Of a DNA stretch of 64,000 nucleotides, positions 16,187 through 24,203 are shown one piece after another; position 1 is the stretch's first letter, and each line of letters starts with the position of its first letter. The stretch is from Clostridiales bacterium (GTDB lineage Bacteria > Bacillota > Clostridia > Saccharofermentanales > Saccharofermentanaceae): assembly GCA_017962145.1 (NCBI GenBank), contig JAGCVX010000017.1, forward strand, positions 29,366-93,365, written 5' to 3'. Under the pieces are notes generated by a model. That model did no database searches and had not been told where the DNA came from. It worked only from the letters and a program-made list of their open reading frames with translations. The position numbers were made by a program, and so were the translations under genes.

Positions 16187-17599
16187 ATGAAAAAGCAAGT
16201 ATTCAATCCGTATCTTCCCAGCTATGAATATATTCCGGATGGAGAGCCCCGCGTCTTTAACGGACGCCTCTATATCTACGGAAGCCATGACCGCTTTAAC
16301 GGCGAAGTATACTGTGCGAACGACTATGTTTGCTGGTCGGCACCGGAGGATGACCTCTCTGACTGGCGCTACGAAGGCGTGATCTTTAAGAAAACGCAGG
16401 ACCCGCGAAATGCGGATGGTTCTCACGCGCTTTGGGCACCGGATGTGTGTCAGGGAAACGATGGTAAGTACTATCTTTACTACTGTCTCGATTTTCTGAA
16501 AGAGATCGGTGTTGCTGTCGCGGATAACCCGACAGGACCTTTTGAATTCCTGGATTTCGTACGCTATAAGAACGGAGATATCCTGGGTTCGCGTCCGGAC
16601 GAGATCCGTCAGTTCGATCCGGGTATCTTCATCGATGACGACAAGCGCATCTATCTCTTCTCCGGTAACAGTCCGCGATATAAGCAGACACCGGTGGATA
16701 AGGACAGCCTCAAGATGGAACTCGAGCAGGACATGATCACGGTAAAAGACGGTCCGTTCCATAACCTGCCGATCATCAACGACGCGGACGGCACGGAGTA
16801 CGAGGCACATCCTTTCTTCGAAGCAAGTTCTGTCCGTAAGATCAACGGGAAATACTACTTCATCTATTCATCCTGCTGGATGCACGAACTGTGCTGGGCA
16901 GTGGCGGATTCCCCACTCGGCGAGTATCACTACGGCGGAGTTCTGGTATCGAATGCGGATATTGGCGCCAACGGAAATACAGAAGCACTCAACTATCGCG
17001 GAAACACCCACGGAAGTGTAGCCTTCGTAAACGGGAAATGGTATGTGTTCTATCACCGCCAGACAAACCGTCATTTCTTCTCCCGCCAGGCATGCGCTGA
17101 GGAGATCTATTTTGACGGAGAAGCATTCCATCAGGCGGAGATCACTTCCTGCGGCTTAAACGGCGGACCTCTGACGGATGAGGGCAGCTACGAAGCAAGA
17201 ATCGCTTGCCACCTTTACAGCAAGAACGGCACGACGGAGAGTCTTGCCGAGCAGCAGGACAGCAATCACCCTGCATTTACTCAGGAGGGGGAAGATCGAG
17301 AAGATAACCCGAATCAGTACATCAACAACATGGTAGACGGAGCAACTGCAGGATACCGTTATTTCGCGTTTAAAACGGCCAAGAAGCTCTCCGTTACGGT
17401 CAGAGGTACCGCAGACGGAGAATTCGTCGTAAGAGACGGACGGGGCGGAAATATCGTTTCCAGGATCGCGATCAAGCCGTCTGAAAACTGGACAAGTTAT
17501 TCGGCTCCGCTTACCATAGAATCTGGCAGACATGCCATCTATTTTACATACGAAGGGGCAGGATCAGCGGACTTTATGTCATTCCGCTTTGATGCCTGA
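16187..17599 (+). CDS. GH43 family glycosidase with C-terminal CBM6-like domain
   Basis: The 470-residue protein fits glycoside hydrolase family 43, whose members are arabinofuranosidases or xylosidases. Candidate catalytic residues are Asp17 (PDGEPRVFNGRLYIYGSHD), Asp144 (QFDPGIFID) and Glu212 (FFEASSVRKINGKYYF). Residues from about 340 on form a beta-sandwich resembling a CBM6 module (VDGATAGYRYF, VRDGRGGNIVSRIAI). There is no signal peptide, so it works on imported oligosaccharides. ATG 16187 is preferred over the in-frame GTG at 16178, which lies inside the TAGGAGTG binding site. Its context with a feruloyl esterase points to arabinoxylan fragments. Confidence 0.87.
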   Translation: MKKQVFNPYLPSYEYIPDGEPRVFNGRLYIYGSHDRFNGEVYCANDYVCWSAPEDDLSDWRYEGVIFKKTQDPRNADGSHALWAPDVCQGNDGKYYLYYCLDFLKEIGVAVADNPTGPFEFLDFVRYKNGDILGSRPDEIRQFDPGIFIDDDKRIYLFSGNSPRYKQTPVDKDSLKMELEQDMITVKDGPFHNLPIINDADGTEYEAHPFFEASSVRKINGKYYFIYSSCWMHELCWAVADSPLGEYHYGGVLVSNADIGANGNTEALNYRGNTHGSVAFVNGKWYVFYHRQTNRHFFSRQACAEEIYFDGEAFHQAEITSCGLNGGPLTDEGSYEARIACHLYSKNGTTESLAEQQDSNHPAFTQEGEDREDNPNQYINNMVDGATAGYRYFAFKTAKKLSVTVRGTADGEFVVRDGRGGNIVSRIAIKPSENWTSYSAPLTIESGRHAIYFTYEGAGSADFMSFRFDA

Positions 17600-17632
17600 T
17601 ATGTTGCTGCGTGAATGGAGAGGTAGAGAAAG

Positions 17633-17863
17633 ATGAGCATTCTGATCAAAGATACGACAAGAGAAGAGCGCGAGAAGATCGTCGCAGAATCCCTGGGAAA
17701 TCTCGAAGGTGCATGCGATGGGTGCATGGCCGGACTTGCCGAGATGTATCAGGACTACATCGATGGAAAAAAAGAGATCCGTGAGATCAACATGGAATTT
17801 AATGCGCGCTATGTATCCGGAAATGACGGTCCATCCAGATCCGGATGCGGTTATGCTGACTGA
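17633..17863 (+). CDS. small conserved protein of unknown function
   Basis: This 76-residue protein (MSILIKDTTREEREKIV at the start) has a conserved-looking cysteine patch, ACDGCMAGLAEMYQDYIDGKKEIREIN, and ends SGNDGPSRSGCGYAD. I have seen near-identical short proteins in Lachnospiraceae annotated, probably wrongly, as a PurH-related protein. The start has a GAGAGGTAGAG site upstream. The alternative frame near the end (HPDPDAVMLTEDEF, to 17894) is also open and looks protein-like, so an ancient frameshift cannot be excluded. No function can be assigned. The cysteines could bind metal. Confidence 0.6.
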   Translation: MSILIKDTTREEREKIVAESLGNLEGACDGCMAGLAEMYQDYIDGKKEIREINMEFNARYVSGNDGPSRSGCGYAD

Positions 17864-17963
17864 GGATGAGTTTAAGGAGAAAGTGCAGCTTTGATATTGA
17901 CATTGTTTCTTACATTTGCCAGGATCGGCAGGACTCGGAATACTTGCTTACGGGGTGTAAAAC

Positions 17964-18623
17964 ATGAATAAAGACTGGTCAGAAAAGAACAAGAAGATGC
18001 AGACCTTGATTGGAAAAGAAGCGACGTTTCCGGAGGGAATCGATGTGCTGATCGATCTTCGAAACGACCTCTTCGAAAAGATCACATCGATCGTGAAGGA
18101 GTATCCGGAAGAAGCATTCTCTCAGATGCCGTTTGCCGGGGCTGACGGCTACCATAGTAAGACGCTTATCTATTCGATGTGGCACATCTTTAGGATCGAG
18201 GATATCGTGGCGCATGAACTGATCGCCAAAGACAAGCAGGTGCTTTTCACGAAGAACTGGCTCAAGAAAACGAAGAGCCCGGTCATTACCACCGGAAATG
18301 AATTTCACGATGAGGGGATCGCGGAGTTTTCGAAGAAACTGGATGTGAAGGCCGTGTATGAATACTGCAAGGCCGTTATGGAATCTTCGAATGAGATCCT
18401 TCGCAAGCTGATGTATAGGGACATGAAGCGGAAGTTCACGGAGGACGATAAGAAGCAGATCCTCGACAGCAAAAGCGTGAGTACCGATGAGAGCGCAATC
18501 TGGCTGATCGATTACTGGTGCGGAAAAGATGTCCGCGGCCTTGTGAAGATGCCGTTCAGCCGGCACTGGATCATGCATATCGAGGCGATGTGCCGCATCA
18601 CGAGCAGACTGGAACGCAAGTAA
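17964..18623 (+). CDS. DinB-superfamily protein
   Basis: The 219-residue protein looks like a DinB/YfiT-type four-helix bundle. A first helix pair contains GIDVLIDLRNDLFEKITSIV, the second helix carries the His of LIYSMWHIFRIEDIVAHEL near residues 68-87, and a later helix carries MPFSRHWIMHIEAM near 194-207. These His positions match the family's metal triad. DinB-family proteins include thiol-dependent transferases for bacillithiol or mycothiol and many of unknown role. The ATG at 17964 follows GGGGTG with an ordinary spacing. It fits the detoxification theme of its neighbours. Confidence 0.7.
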   Translation: MNKDWSEKNKKMQTLIGKEATFPEGIDVLIDLRNDLFEKITSIVKEYPEEAFSQMPFAGADGYHSKTLIYSMWHIFRIEDIVAHELIAKDKQVLFTKNWLKKTKSPVITTGNEFHDEGIAEFSKKLDVKAVYEYCKAVMESSNEILRKLMYRDMKRKFTEDDKKQILDSKSVSTDESAIWLIDYWCGKDVRGLVKMPFSRHWIMHIEAMCRITSRLERK

Positions 18624-18640
18624 GACCTTAGGGAGAGAGC

Positions 18641-19087
18641 ATGGAGAGAATCGAGATCTACAACGCTTCTTTAAAGGATGCTGTGTTCGCGTTTACAGAC
18701 GCGTGTTTCCGAAGCGTCGGGAAGGCATTCGAGCCCGACGGGAGGCATGCGGACTATAACGATATAAAGACGCATTTTGACCGTTTCTGGTGCCTCATTT
18801 CAGAGAACAAAGTGCTGGGAACAGTGGCAGTCAAGCGTCTGGACGAGACGACGTCCGAGCTGAAAGCACTGTATCTTGCACCGGAACTGCGCGGGAAGGG
18901 ATATGGATATAAGATGCTCGATCTGGCGGTGCTTTTCGCGAGGGAAAAAGGGTATAGAAGGATCGTTCTCGATTCCATGTCAGAGTATGCCGCTGCGCTG
19001 AAACTCTACGAGAAGTATGGATTTACCCGTATCGAGCGGTACAATGAAAACCAGAAAGCAGATGTGTTTATGGAGTATGTCCTGTAG
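18641..19087 (+). CDS. GNAT N-acetyltransferase
   Basis: The 148-residue protein is a classic single-domain GNAT: SELKALYLAPELRGKGYGYKMLDLAVLFAREKGYRRIVLDS near residues 72-112, with the LRGKGYG cofactor loop, and AALKLYEKYGFTRIERY near 117-133. It starts 17 bases after the DinB-like gene with a GGGAGAG site, and another GNAT follows 46 bases later. The substrate may be a small molecule or peptide. Confidence 0.88.
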   Translation: MERIEIYNASLKDAVFAFTDACFRSVGKAFEPDGRHADYNDIKTHFDRFWCLISENKVLGTVAVKRLDETTSELKALYLAPELRGKGYGYKMLDLAVLFAREKGYRRIVLDSMSEYAAALKLYEKYGFTRIERYNENQKADVFMEYVL

Positions 19088-19133
19088 TGCGGCACGGCCG
19101 TGAAGATCCGCGGAAAGAAAAGGGAAAAGGATA

Positions 19134-19658
19134 ATGGAGAAGATATTTGAAACAGAACATCTGGTGATCCGTAAGTTTTCAGATGAGGATGCAAAGGCAC
19201 TTTATGAGAATCACCTCGAGGAAGAAGTGAAGCAGTGGATCCCGAATGAAAGTTATGCGGATCTTAATGAAGCGAAGGATGCGATCGGGTTCTTTCTGGA
19301 CTGTGTGAATCAGGAAAACCTGCCGTATGTACTGGCTGTGGAAGAAAAGAAGACTAAGGAACTGATCGGCGATACCGGTATTAACGAAGTGGAGGGCCGA
19401 AGCGGAGAAGTCGAGATCGGGTACACGATCTGTAAGAGAGCAAGCGGTAAAGGATACGCCACGGAACTGGTAAAGGCGATGACGGAGTTTGCGTTCTCGA
19501 AGTTCGGCGTGGAGGTGATCTACGGACGGGTCATGCACGGAAATCAGGCCTCAGTGAGAGTACTGGAGAAGAACGGGTATACATACGAAAAAGAAGAATT
19601 CGGCGCAGAAGACGATCCGTACAACAACGGCATGTGGATCTATAAGATCCAGCGCTAA
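19134..19658 (+). CDS. GNAT N-acetyltransferase, RimJ/RimL type
   Basis: The 174-residue product begins FETEHLVIRKFSDEDAKALY, contains EVEIGYTICKRASGKGYATELVKAMTEFAFSKFGVEVIYGRVMHGNQASVRVLEKNGY, and ends in a short beta-rich tail. These are the strands, cofactor loop (ASGKGYA) and the conserved N-x-x-S-x-x-V-L-E-K-x-G-Y of the RimJ/RimL branch. It is co-directional with its neighbours and followed 15 bases later by the TfoX-domain gene. Confidence 0.88.
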   Translation: MEKIFETEHLVIRKFSDEDAKALYENHLEEEVKQWIPNESYADLNEAKDAIGFFLDCVNQENLPYVLAVEEKKTKELIGDTGINEVEGRSGEVEIGYTICKRASGKGYATELVKAMTEFAFSKFGVEVIYGRVMHGNQASVRVLEKNGYTYEKEEFGAEDDPYNNGMWIYKIQR

Positions 19659-19673
19659 GAAGAGGAGAAGAAC

Positions 19674-19994
19674 ATGGCATCGAGTAAAGAGTATCTGGAG
19701 TTTGTACTGGAGCAGCTTTCAGGGCTTGAGGACATCACATACAAAGCAATGATGGGGGAATTCATCCTCTATTATCACGGGAAGATCGTCGGCGGCATCT
19801 ACGACGACCGCTTCCTCGTGAAGAACGTGAACTCGGCGCGCAAACTGATGCCGGATGCGGAACTGGAGCTTCCCTACGAGGGTGCAAAAGAAATGCTTCT
19901 GGTAGATAATGTTGAGAACAGAGAGTTTCTGGAAGAACTTCTGGGAAGTATGTATCCGGAACTGCCGGCCCCCAAGCCGAAGAAGAAAAAGTGA
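19674..19994 (+). CDS. TfoX N-terminal-domain protein
   Basis: The 106-residue protein matches the TfoX_N domain: EYLEFVLEQLSGLEDITYKAMMGEFILYYHGKIVGGIYDDRFLVKN and ELPYEGAKEMLLVDNV, with a basic, proline-rich tail (PAPKPKKKK). In gammaproteobacteria TfoX/Sxy activates competence. In Firmicutes the role of stand-alone TfoX_N proteins is not known, and the C-terminal domain is absent here. The start has AGAGGAG upstream. It lies ten bases before the next gene. Its presence beside an over-represented uptake-like 9-mer is noted, but no link is shown. Confidence 0.8.
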   Translation: MASSKEYLEFVLEQLSGLEDITYKAMMGEFILYYHGKIVGGIYDDRFLVKNVNSARKLMPDAELELPYEGAKEMLLVDNVENREFLEELLGSMYPELPAPKPKKKK

Positions 19995-20004
19995 GGGGAC
20001 CGCT

Positions 20005-20463
20005 ATGAAGAAGATCTATGCTTGGGAACCGTGGTTCTTTCTGTTTTTCGGGGTCTTTCATATGCACAGGATATGGGCGCTTGTCGCGCGTGAATCCTAT
20101 GCTTCGTTCTGGATGGGGATCATGGAGGAAAAGGGGGCTTTCTATTTCATTCTGATGGGGATCCTGGCGATCCTTTGCCTCCTCGGGATCATCACTTTTG
20201 TCCGTGAAAGAAAGAACAATTACTGGTGGAGATGGATCTATCTTTGCGGGGGCGCGTATCTTCTTTTTGATCTGTTTGCGATCGCGACCGGGATGGAGTT
20301 CTGGAAGAAGCTCCTGGATGTGATGTTTGACACGAATTCTCCTTACTGGAATCTGATATGGGGATTCTTTATCCTGCTGGGCACGGCCGTCTTTGTCCTG
20401 GGGATCAAGCTTCTTCGCAAAAGCCGTTCGGACAGAGATCAGAAGACAGAGCAGCATGCCTGA
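20005..20463 (+). CDS. four-helix membrane protein of unknown function
   Basis: The 152-residue protein has hydrophobic segments at about residues 8-28, 45-66, 77-93 and 111-131, with a basic tail, so it is probably a four-pass membrane protein. The start at ATG 20005 has GAGGGG seven bases upstream; the frame is open from 19909 inside the TfoX gene. I do not recognise the family. It sits ten bases after the TfoX-domain gene and is probably in the same transcript. Confidence 0.65.
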   Translation: MKKIYAWEPWFFLFFGVFHMHRIWALVARESYASFWMGIMEEKGAFYFILMGILAILCLLGIITFVRERKNNYWWRWIYLCGGAYLLFDLFAIATGMEFWKKLLDVMFDTNSPYWNLIWGFFILLGTAVFVLGIKLLRKSRSDRDQKTEQHA

Positions 20464-20512
20464 AAATGGCATAATGCTTCGTAAGTACAAAGCATAAGAG
20501 GTGAGGTGTAAC

Positions 20513-21052
20513 ATGAAAACGATCGTATTTTTGGCGGATGGTTTTGAAGAGTGTGAAGCCCTGATCGTTGTCGATATCCTGCGCCGCGCGAGGATCGAAG
20601 TGGATATGGCGTCCGTGATGGGACGAAGAGTAGTCCTGTCTTCACGAAAGATCCCGGTCACGGCGGATGTGCTTGCCGAGGATGTCGATTTTTCAGATGT
20701 CGACATGATCATCCTTCCCGGGGGACGTGCGGGAACGGAGAATCTGAAAAAGAGTCCGATCGTGCTGGAAAAGTGCGTGGAGTTTGAAAAAGAAAAACAC
20801 ATCGCCGCGATATGTGCCGCACCGACGATCTTTGCGGAGCTGGGTCTTCTTGCCGGGAAAAAAGCAACATGTCATCCTGACTTTGCGGATCAGCTTCCGG
20901 AGGGTGTGGGAACAGGCGAAAGTGTTGTGGTTTGCGGAAATATCATTACCGGGCAGGCGCTCGGCGCAACATTTGAATTCGCATTTGAAATAGTAAGAAT
21001 GCTTGTCGGAGAAGAGCCGATACGAAAGATCAAAAAAGCGATCTGTTACTGA
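20513..21052 (+). CDS. DJ-1/PfpI family protein
   Basis: The 179-residue protein is a DJ-1-type member: MKTIVFLADGFEECEALIVVDILRRA with the conserved Glu (FEE, near residue 14), DMIILPGGRAGTENL near 62-76, and the nucleophile elbow AAICAAPTIFAELGLL near 95-110 (catalytic Cys). It lacks extra domains. Such proteins act as glyoxalases, deglycases, chaperones or redox sensors. ATG 20513 is preferred with GAGGTGAGG upstream; a GTG at 20501 is in frame but has no site. Confidence 0.88.
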   Translation: MKTIVFLADGFEECEALIVVDILRRARIEVDMASVMGRRVVLSSRKIPVTADVLAEDVDFSDVDMIILPGGRAGTENLKKSPIVLEKCVEFEKEKHIAAICAAPTIFAELGLLAGKKATCHPDFADQLPEGVGTGESVVVCGNIITGQALGATFEFAFEIVRMLVGEEPIRKIKKAICY

Positions 21053-21131
21053 TTATACTTACAGGTTCTTGAAGTTCATGTCGATACGCGGTTCAATACT
21101 TGCATAGTATCCGATAGAAAGAAGGGATAAG

Positions 21132-21314
21132 ATGGCACAGGTAGATCTTGGAAAGACGAATTGGAGTCAGTCGGTTGGCGGAGTATGTATCCAGGATGAA
21201 ACAGTCCCCGATCTGACGAAGAAGATGATCCGCTGTGCGGTCAAAGGAGAGGGATTTGAACTGGTCCCGTATGAGTCGAAAACACCCGGAAGAAACTTAT
21301 ATCAGTCGAGGTAA
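21132..21314 (+). CDS. small protein of unknown function
   Basis: The 60-residue protein (starting MAQVDLGKTNWSQ) has no recognised motif. It includes two cysteines (GGVCIQDE, IRCAVKGEG). The start has GAAGGG upstream and the stop is three bases before the GrpB-like gene, whose binding site overlaps this gene's end, so translation is coupled. Its size and coupling suggest a real gene rather than a chance frame, but the function is unknown. Confidence 0.5.
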   Translation: MAQVDLGKTNWSQSVGGVCIQDETVPDLTKKMIRCAVKGEGFELVPYESKTPGRNLYQSR

Positions 21315-21316
21315 AT

Positions 21317-21835
21317 ATGGCGACAAGAAACATCATCGTAGAACCGTATAATGAGGCATGGAAACAGGACTTTATCGCGATCCGCAATGAACTGTCGCCG
21401 GCACTTGGCGACCTCGCTCTTTCTATCGAGCACGTGGGCAGCACATCTGTTCCGGGACTTTCCGCTAAAGCCATCATCGATATCGACGTGGTCATCAAGG
21501 ATGAGTCCATGCTGGGAGCGGTGATCTCCGCACTTTCAAAGATCGGATATACCCACGAAGGCGACAAGGGTATCCCCGGCCGCGAGGCATTTCACTACAC
21601 GGGGAAAACACACCTTCGGACACATCATCTGTATGTCTGTACTAAGGATGCGGCAGAGCTGAACAGACATGTTTCTTTCCGCGATTACCTGCTTTCGCAC
21701 CCGGAGGCCGTTGCCGAATACAGCCGCGTGAAAAAAGAAGGAGCGGCACTTTATCCGCACGATATCGATGCATATATCGAGCACAAGACGCCCTTCATCT
21801 TGGGAATCTACGAAAAGATCGGGTTAAAAAAGTGA
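21317..21835 (+). CDS. GrpB/UPF0157 nucleotidyltransferase-like protein
   Basis: The 172-residue protein matches the GrpB family with SIEHVGSTSVPGLSAKAIIDIDVVI near residues 36-60 and HHLYVCTKDAAELNRHVSFRDYL near 109-131. The fold is that of nucleotidyltransferases (GS..D.D), and family members have been proposed to transfer nucleotides, although their physiological role is unclear. In some genomes GrpB is fused to or follows CoaE-type genes; here it is followed one base later by the ACT/metallo-beta-lactamase gene. Confidence 0.87.
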   Translation: MATRNIIVEPYNEAWKQDFIAIRNELSPALGDLALSIEHVGSTSVPGLSAKAIIDIDVVIKDESMLGAVISALSKIGYTHEGDKGIPGREAFHYTGKTHLRTHHLYVCTKDAAELNRHVSFRDYLLSHPEAVAEYSRVKKEGAALYPHDIDAYIEHKTPFILGIYEKIGLKK

Positions 21836-21836
21836 T

Positions 21837-23264
21837 ATGAAAAAGACATACATTACGACCATGCCGAACCACATCGGTGCATTTCTCAAGGCCAGCGAAT
21901 GCTTCGCCGGTCTCGGGATCAATATCACGAGAGTCAGCTATAACAAGGCGGTGGATTCCCACACGCTTTTTATCGATGCGGAGGGTGAGCCGGAGAAACT
22001 GAAGCAGGCGGATGAGATGCTGACGAAGATCGGTTACCTGAAGACACCGGACAGCGAAAAGAAGATCGTGCTTCTGGAATTCATGCTGGTGGATAAGCCG
22101 GGAAGTGTAACGGAAGTGCTGCGCCTGATCGATCAGTATCGTCTGAACATTTCTTTCATCAGTTCTCAGGAAAACGGATCCGGGTATCAGGCTTTTAAGA
22201 TGGGTCTTTTCGTGGACGATGAAAATGTCCTGAAGGACTTTCTTGAAAAGGCCGGAGAGCTCTGCGTGATCCGGGTTCTCGACTACGACCGCTCGGAAAA
22301 ACTCTACGACAATTCGATCTTCTACCAGTCTTTTGTATCGGAACTCGTGCAGTGCCTCGATCTTCCGCAATCGAATCGTGACGAACTTCTTGTGAATACG
22401 AATCTGGTCATGCAGATGCTGGATGAAAAAGGTCTGTCGCCATATAAGACGTTCGAAAGCATAAGCCGTTTCGCCCATCTTCTGGCTGCGTGCCGTGGCG
22501 AGAAATTCGCGCCGAGGATCACGCGTCATACGATCACGGAGAATACGCAGATCATCCTGATCGAACCTGCGTGCGGAAGCAATACGACGATCTTGAAAAG
22601 CTGCGGAGAAGTGCTCTTTATTGACAGTGGATATGCACTTTACAAAGAGGAGATGGAAAAGATCTTCCATGAGATCTTCCCGTATTTCGATACCATGAAA
22701 AAGCGTGTGTATGTGACACATGCGGATGTCGATCACTGCGGACTGATCTCGCTCTTTGACGAGATCCTGGCAAGCAGCAATACCAAGGAATGTCTCCGTC
22801 TGGAATATGCCGGTGAGGATGCATTTCGAGAGCAGAATCCGCTTCATAAGCCCTATGTTAAGATCTGTAAGACACTGACGTCTTACTCTCCTGCGGATCC
22901 GGAAAAGATACAGGCGTTGTGGGAATCACCGCGTGATCCGACGGAGCCACTGACGAAGACAGGCGTGCTCGATATCGGGGAAATGCATTTCGATGTATAC
23001 GAAGGAAAAGGCGGACATCTGAAAGGTGAGACGGTCCTTGTGGATACGCAGCATCGCATCGTATTTACCGGAGATATTTATATCAATGTGCATGATCTTA
23101 CGAAAGAGCAGGCGACCTATAACCAGTACGCGCCGGTTCTGATGACTTCCGTGGATACCGACCCGGCGCTTTGCGCTGTGGAACGTCACGCGATCATGCA
23201 GCTTCTGGGTACAGGGAAGTGGACAATCTTCGGTGCGCACGGCATGAAAAAGGAGATCGGATAA
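21837..23264 (+). CDS. ACT-ACT-metallo-beta-lactamase protein
   Basis: The 475-residue protein begins with two ACT-like domains (about residues 1-75: TTMPNHIGAFLKASECFAG, and 80-150: LVDKPGSVTEVLRLIDQYRLNISFISS), which bind amino acids in other proteins. The C-terminal part from about residue 230 is a metallo-beta-lactamase fold with THADVDHCG near residues 293-301 (HxDxDH metal site), GGHLKGE near 393-399 and IVFTGDIY near 409-416. The combination suggests a hydrolase switched by an amino acid or related ligand. It starts one base after GrpB and is followed by a methyltransferase. The substrate is unknown. Confidence 0.78.
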   Translation: MKKTYITTMPNHIGAFLKASECFAGLGINITRVSYNKAVDSHTLFIDAEGEPEKLKQADEMLTKIGYLKTPDSEKKIVLLEFMLVDKPGSVTEVLRLIDQYRLNISFISSQENGSGYQAFKMGLFVDDENVLKDFLEKAGELCVIRVLDYDRSEKLYDNSIFYQSFVSELVQCLDLPQSNRDELLVNTNLVMQMLDEKGLSPYKTFESISRFAHLLAACRGEKFAPRITRHTITENTQIILIEPACGSNTTILKSCGEVLFIDSGYALYKEEMEKIFHEIFPYFDTMKKRVYVTHADVDHCGLISLFDEILASSNTKECLRLEYAGEDAFREQNPLHKPYVKICKTLTSYSPADPEKIQALWESPRDPTEPLTKTGVLDIGEMHFDVYEGKGGHLKGETVLVDTQHRIVFTGDIYINVHDLTKEQATYNQYAPVLMTSVDTDPALCAVERHAIMQLLGTGKWTIFGAHGMKKEIG

Positions 23265-23293
23265 GTCTGATCTGAAAGAGGAGGGAACGGAAA

Positions 23294-24109
23294 ATGCGTG
23301 AAGAAAAAGATACGATCCGTGAGTACTATAACGCAGATCCGAAAAAAGAATGGGACCGTCTGAAAAAAAGACACCCATACGAAAAATATATCACGATCCA
23401 CATGATGGACCGCTACATCCGCCCCGGCGACACGATCCTCGATATCGGCGGCGGACCGGGACACTACTCGATCCATTACGCGCAACTGGGACACGACGTT
23501 ACGCTTTTCGACTTAAGTGAAGAGAATGTGCGTTTTGCGAAGAAAAAAGCGAGACAGTACGGCACGAAGATCAACGCGATGCAGGGCGACGCGATGGATC
23601 TTTCACGCTTTGCGGACAATTCATTTGACGTTGTTTTCCTGATGGGTCCGCTTTATCATCTGTTGGAAGAAAAGAACCGGAAAAAGGCGCTCAATGAAGC
23701 AAAGCGCGTTTTGAAACCGGGCGGATTCCTGTTCACCAGTTTTATCCTCATGTACGGCGGCGTCATCTTCGGTCTTCGCGACCTGCCGGGATCGATCCTC
23801 GAGGAGCGTGAGAAACTTCAGATCCTCTATGAAATTACGGCGAAGGATGAGAGTGCGTCTTTCGAAGCATTTACCTTTTCCTACATGACGTCGATCCGTG
23901 ATGCAAAAGCGCTGATGGCATCTATACCGGGGCTTTCTACCGAGACGATGTTCGGTCAGGAGAGTATCCTTTCTCCGTATAAAAACGTGCTGGCGGAAAG
24001 CCCTCGGAAAGTGCGTCAGGCATGGTATGACTACGCGATCCGTTTCTGCGAAAAAGAAGACTATATGACCCATACCGAGCATCTGATGTTCGTATCGGTG
24101 AAAGAGTGA
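23294..24109 (+). CDS. class I SAM-dependent methyltransferase
   Basis: The 271-residue protein has SAM motif I TILDIGGGPGHYSIHYAQ near residues 47-64, motif II DVTLFDLSEENVRFAKKKA, and FDVVFLMGPLYHLLEE followed by ALNEAKRVLKPGGFLFTSF. It is related to small-molecule methyltransferases of the Methyltransf_11/25 type. The start has AGAGGAGGGAA upstream. It lies 29 bases after the metallo-beta-lactamase-fold gene and is the last gene before a strong promoter of the sdpR operon. Confidence 0.87.
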   Translation: MREEKDTIREYYNADPKKEWDRLKKRHPYEKYITIHMMDRYIRPGDTILDIGGGPGHYSIHYAQLGHDVTLFDLSEENVRFAKKKARQYGTKINAMQGDAMDLSRFADNSFDVVFLMGPLYHLLEEKNRKKALNEAKRVLKPGGFLFTSFILMYGGVIFGLRDLPGSILEEREKLQILYEITAKDESASFEAFTFSYMTSIRDAKALMASIPGLSTETMFGQESILSPYKNVLAESPRKVRQAWYDYAIRFCEKEDYMTHTEHLMFVSVKE

Positions 24110-24139
24110 TCCCCAAGATCGATCTTGATCGAAAAGATA

Positions 24140-24183
24140 TTGACAGACTTTTTTCTGCGTCATACAATTAACCAAAAGGTTAA
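24140..24183 (+). promoter_or_regulatory. sdpR promoter with overlapping operator
   Basis: A perfect -35 TTGACA at 24140-24145 is separated by 17 bases from -10 TACAAT at 24163-24168. An inverted repeat TTAACC-AAAA-GGTTAA at 24168-24183 begins at the last base of the -10 box. This is where an ArsR-type autorepressor would be expected to bind. A perfect 12-bp palindrome, AAGATCGATCTT, also lies upstream at 24115-24126. Confidence 0.72.
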
Positions 24184-24203
24184 ATGTTGAAAGGGGTGAT
24201 ACT

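Noticed and set aside
14849..16810. 653-codon open frame on the minus strand across the esterase, nitroreductase and GH43 genes
   Set aside because: It is antisense to three well-supported genes, has no ribosome binding site, and its residue content (very rich in Arg, His, Val, Ile, Leu) is what biased codon use on the other strand produces.
17709..17894. Second frame over the small gene at 17633
   Set aside because: Its first part is residue-poor in family features and lacks a ribosome binding site; only its last 20 codons look protein-like, which is noted under the 17633 gene.
19762..20802. 346-codon minus-strand open frame
   Set aside because: It is antisense to TfoX-domain, membrane and DJ-1 genes and has a low-complexity Ser/Arg/Pro composition without motifs.
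21795..22847. 350-codon minus-strand open frame over the ACT-metallo-beta-lactamase gene
   Set aside because: The plus strand encodes clear domains with catalytic motifs in the same interval; the minus frame has none.
3334..24109. Chromosomal integron cassette array
   Set aside because: No integrase gene and no long imperfect inverted repeats between genes; genes often overlap (ATGA), which cassettes do not.
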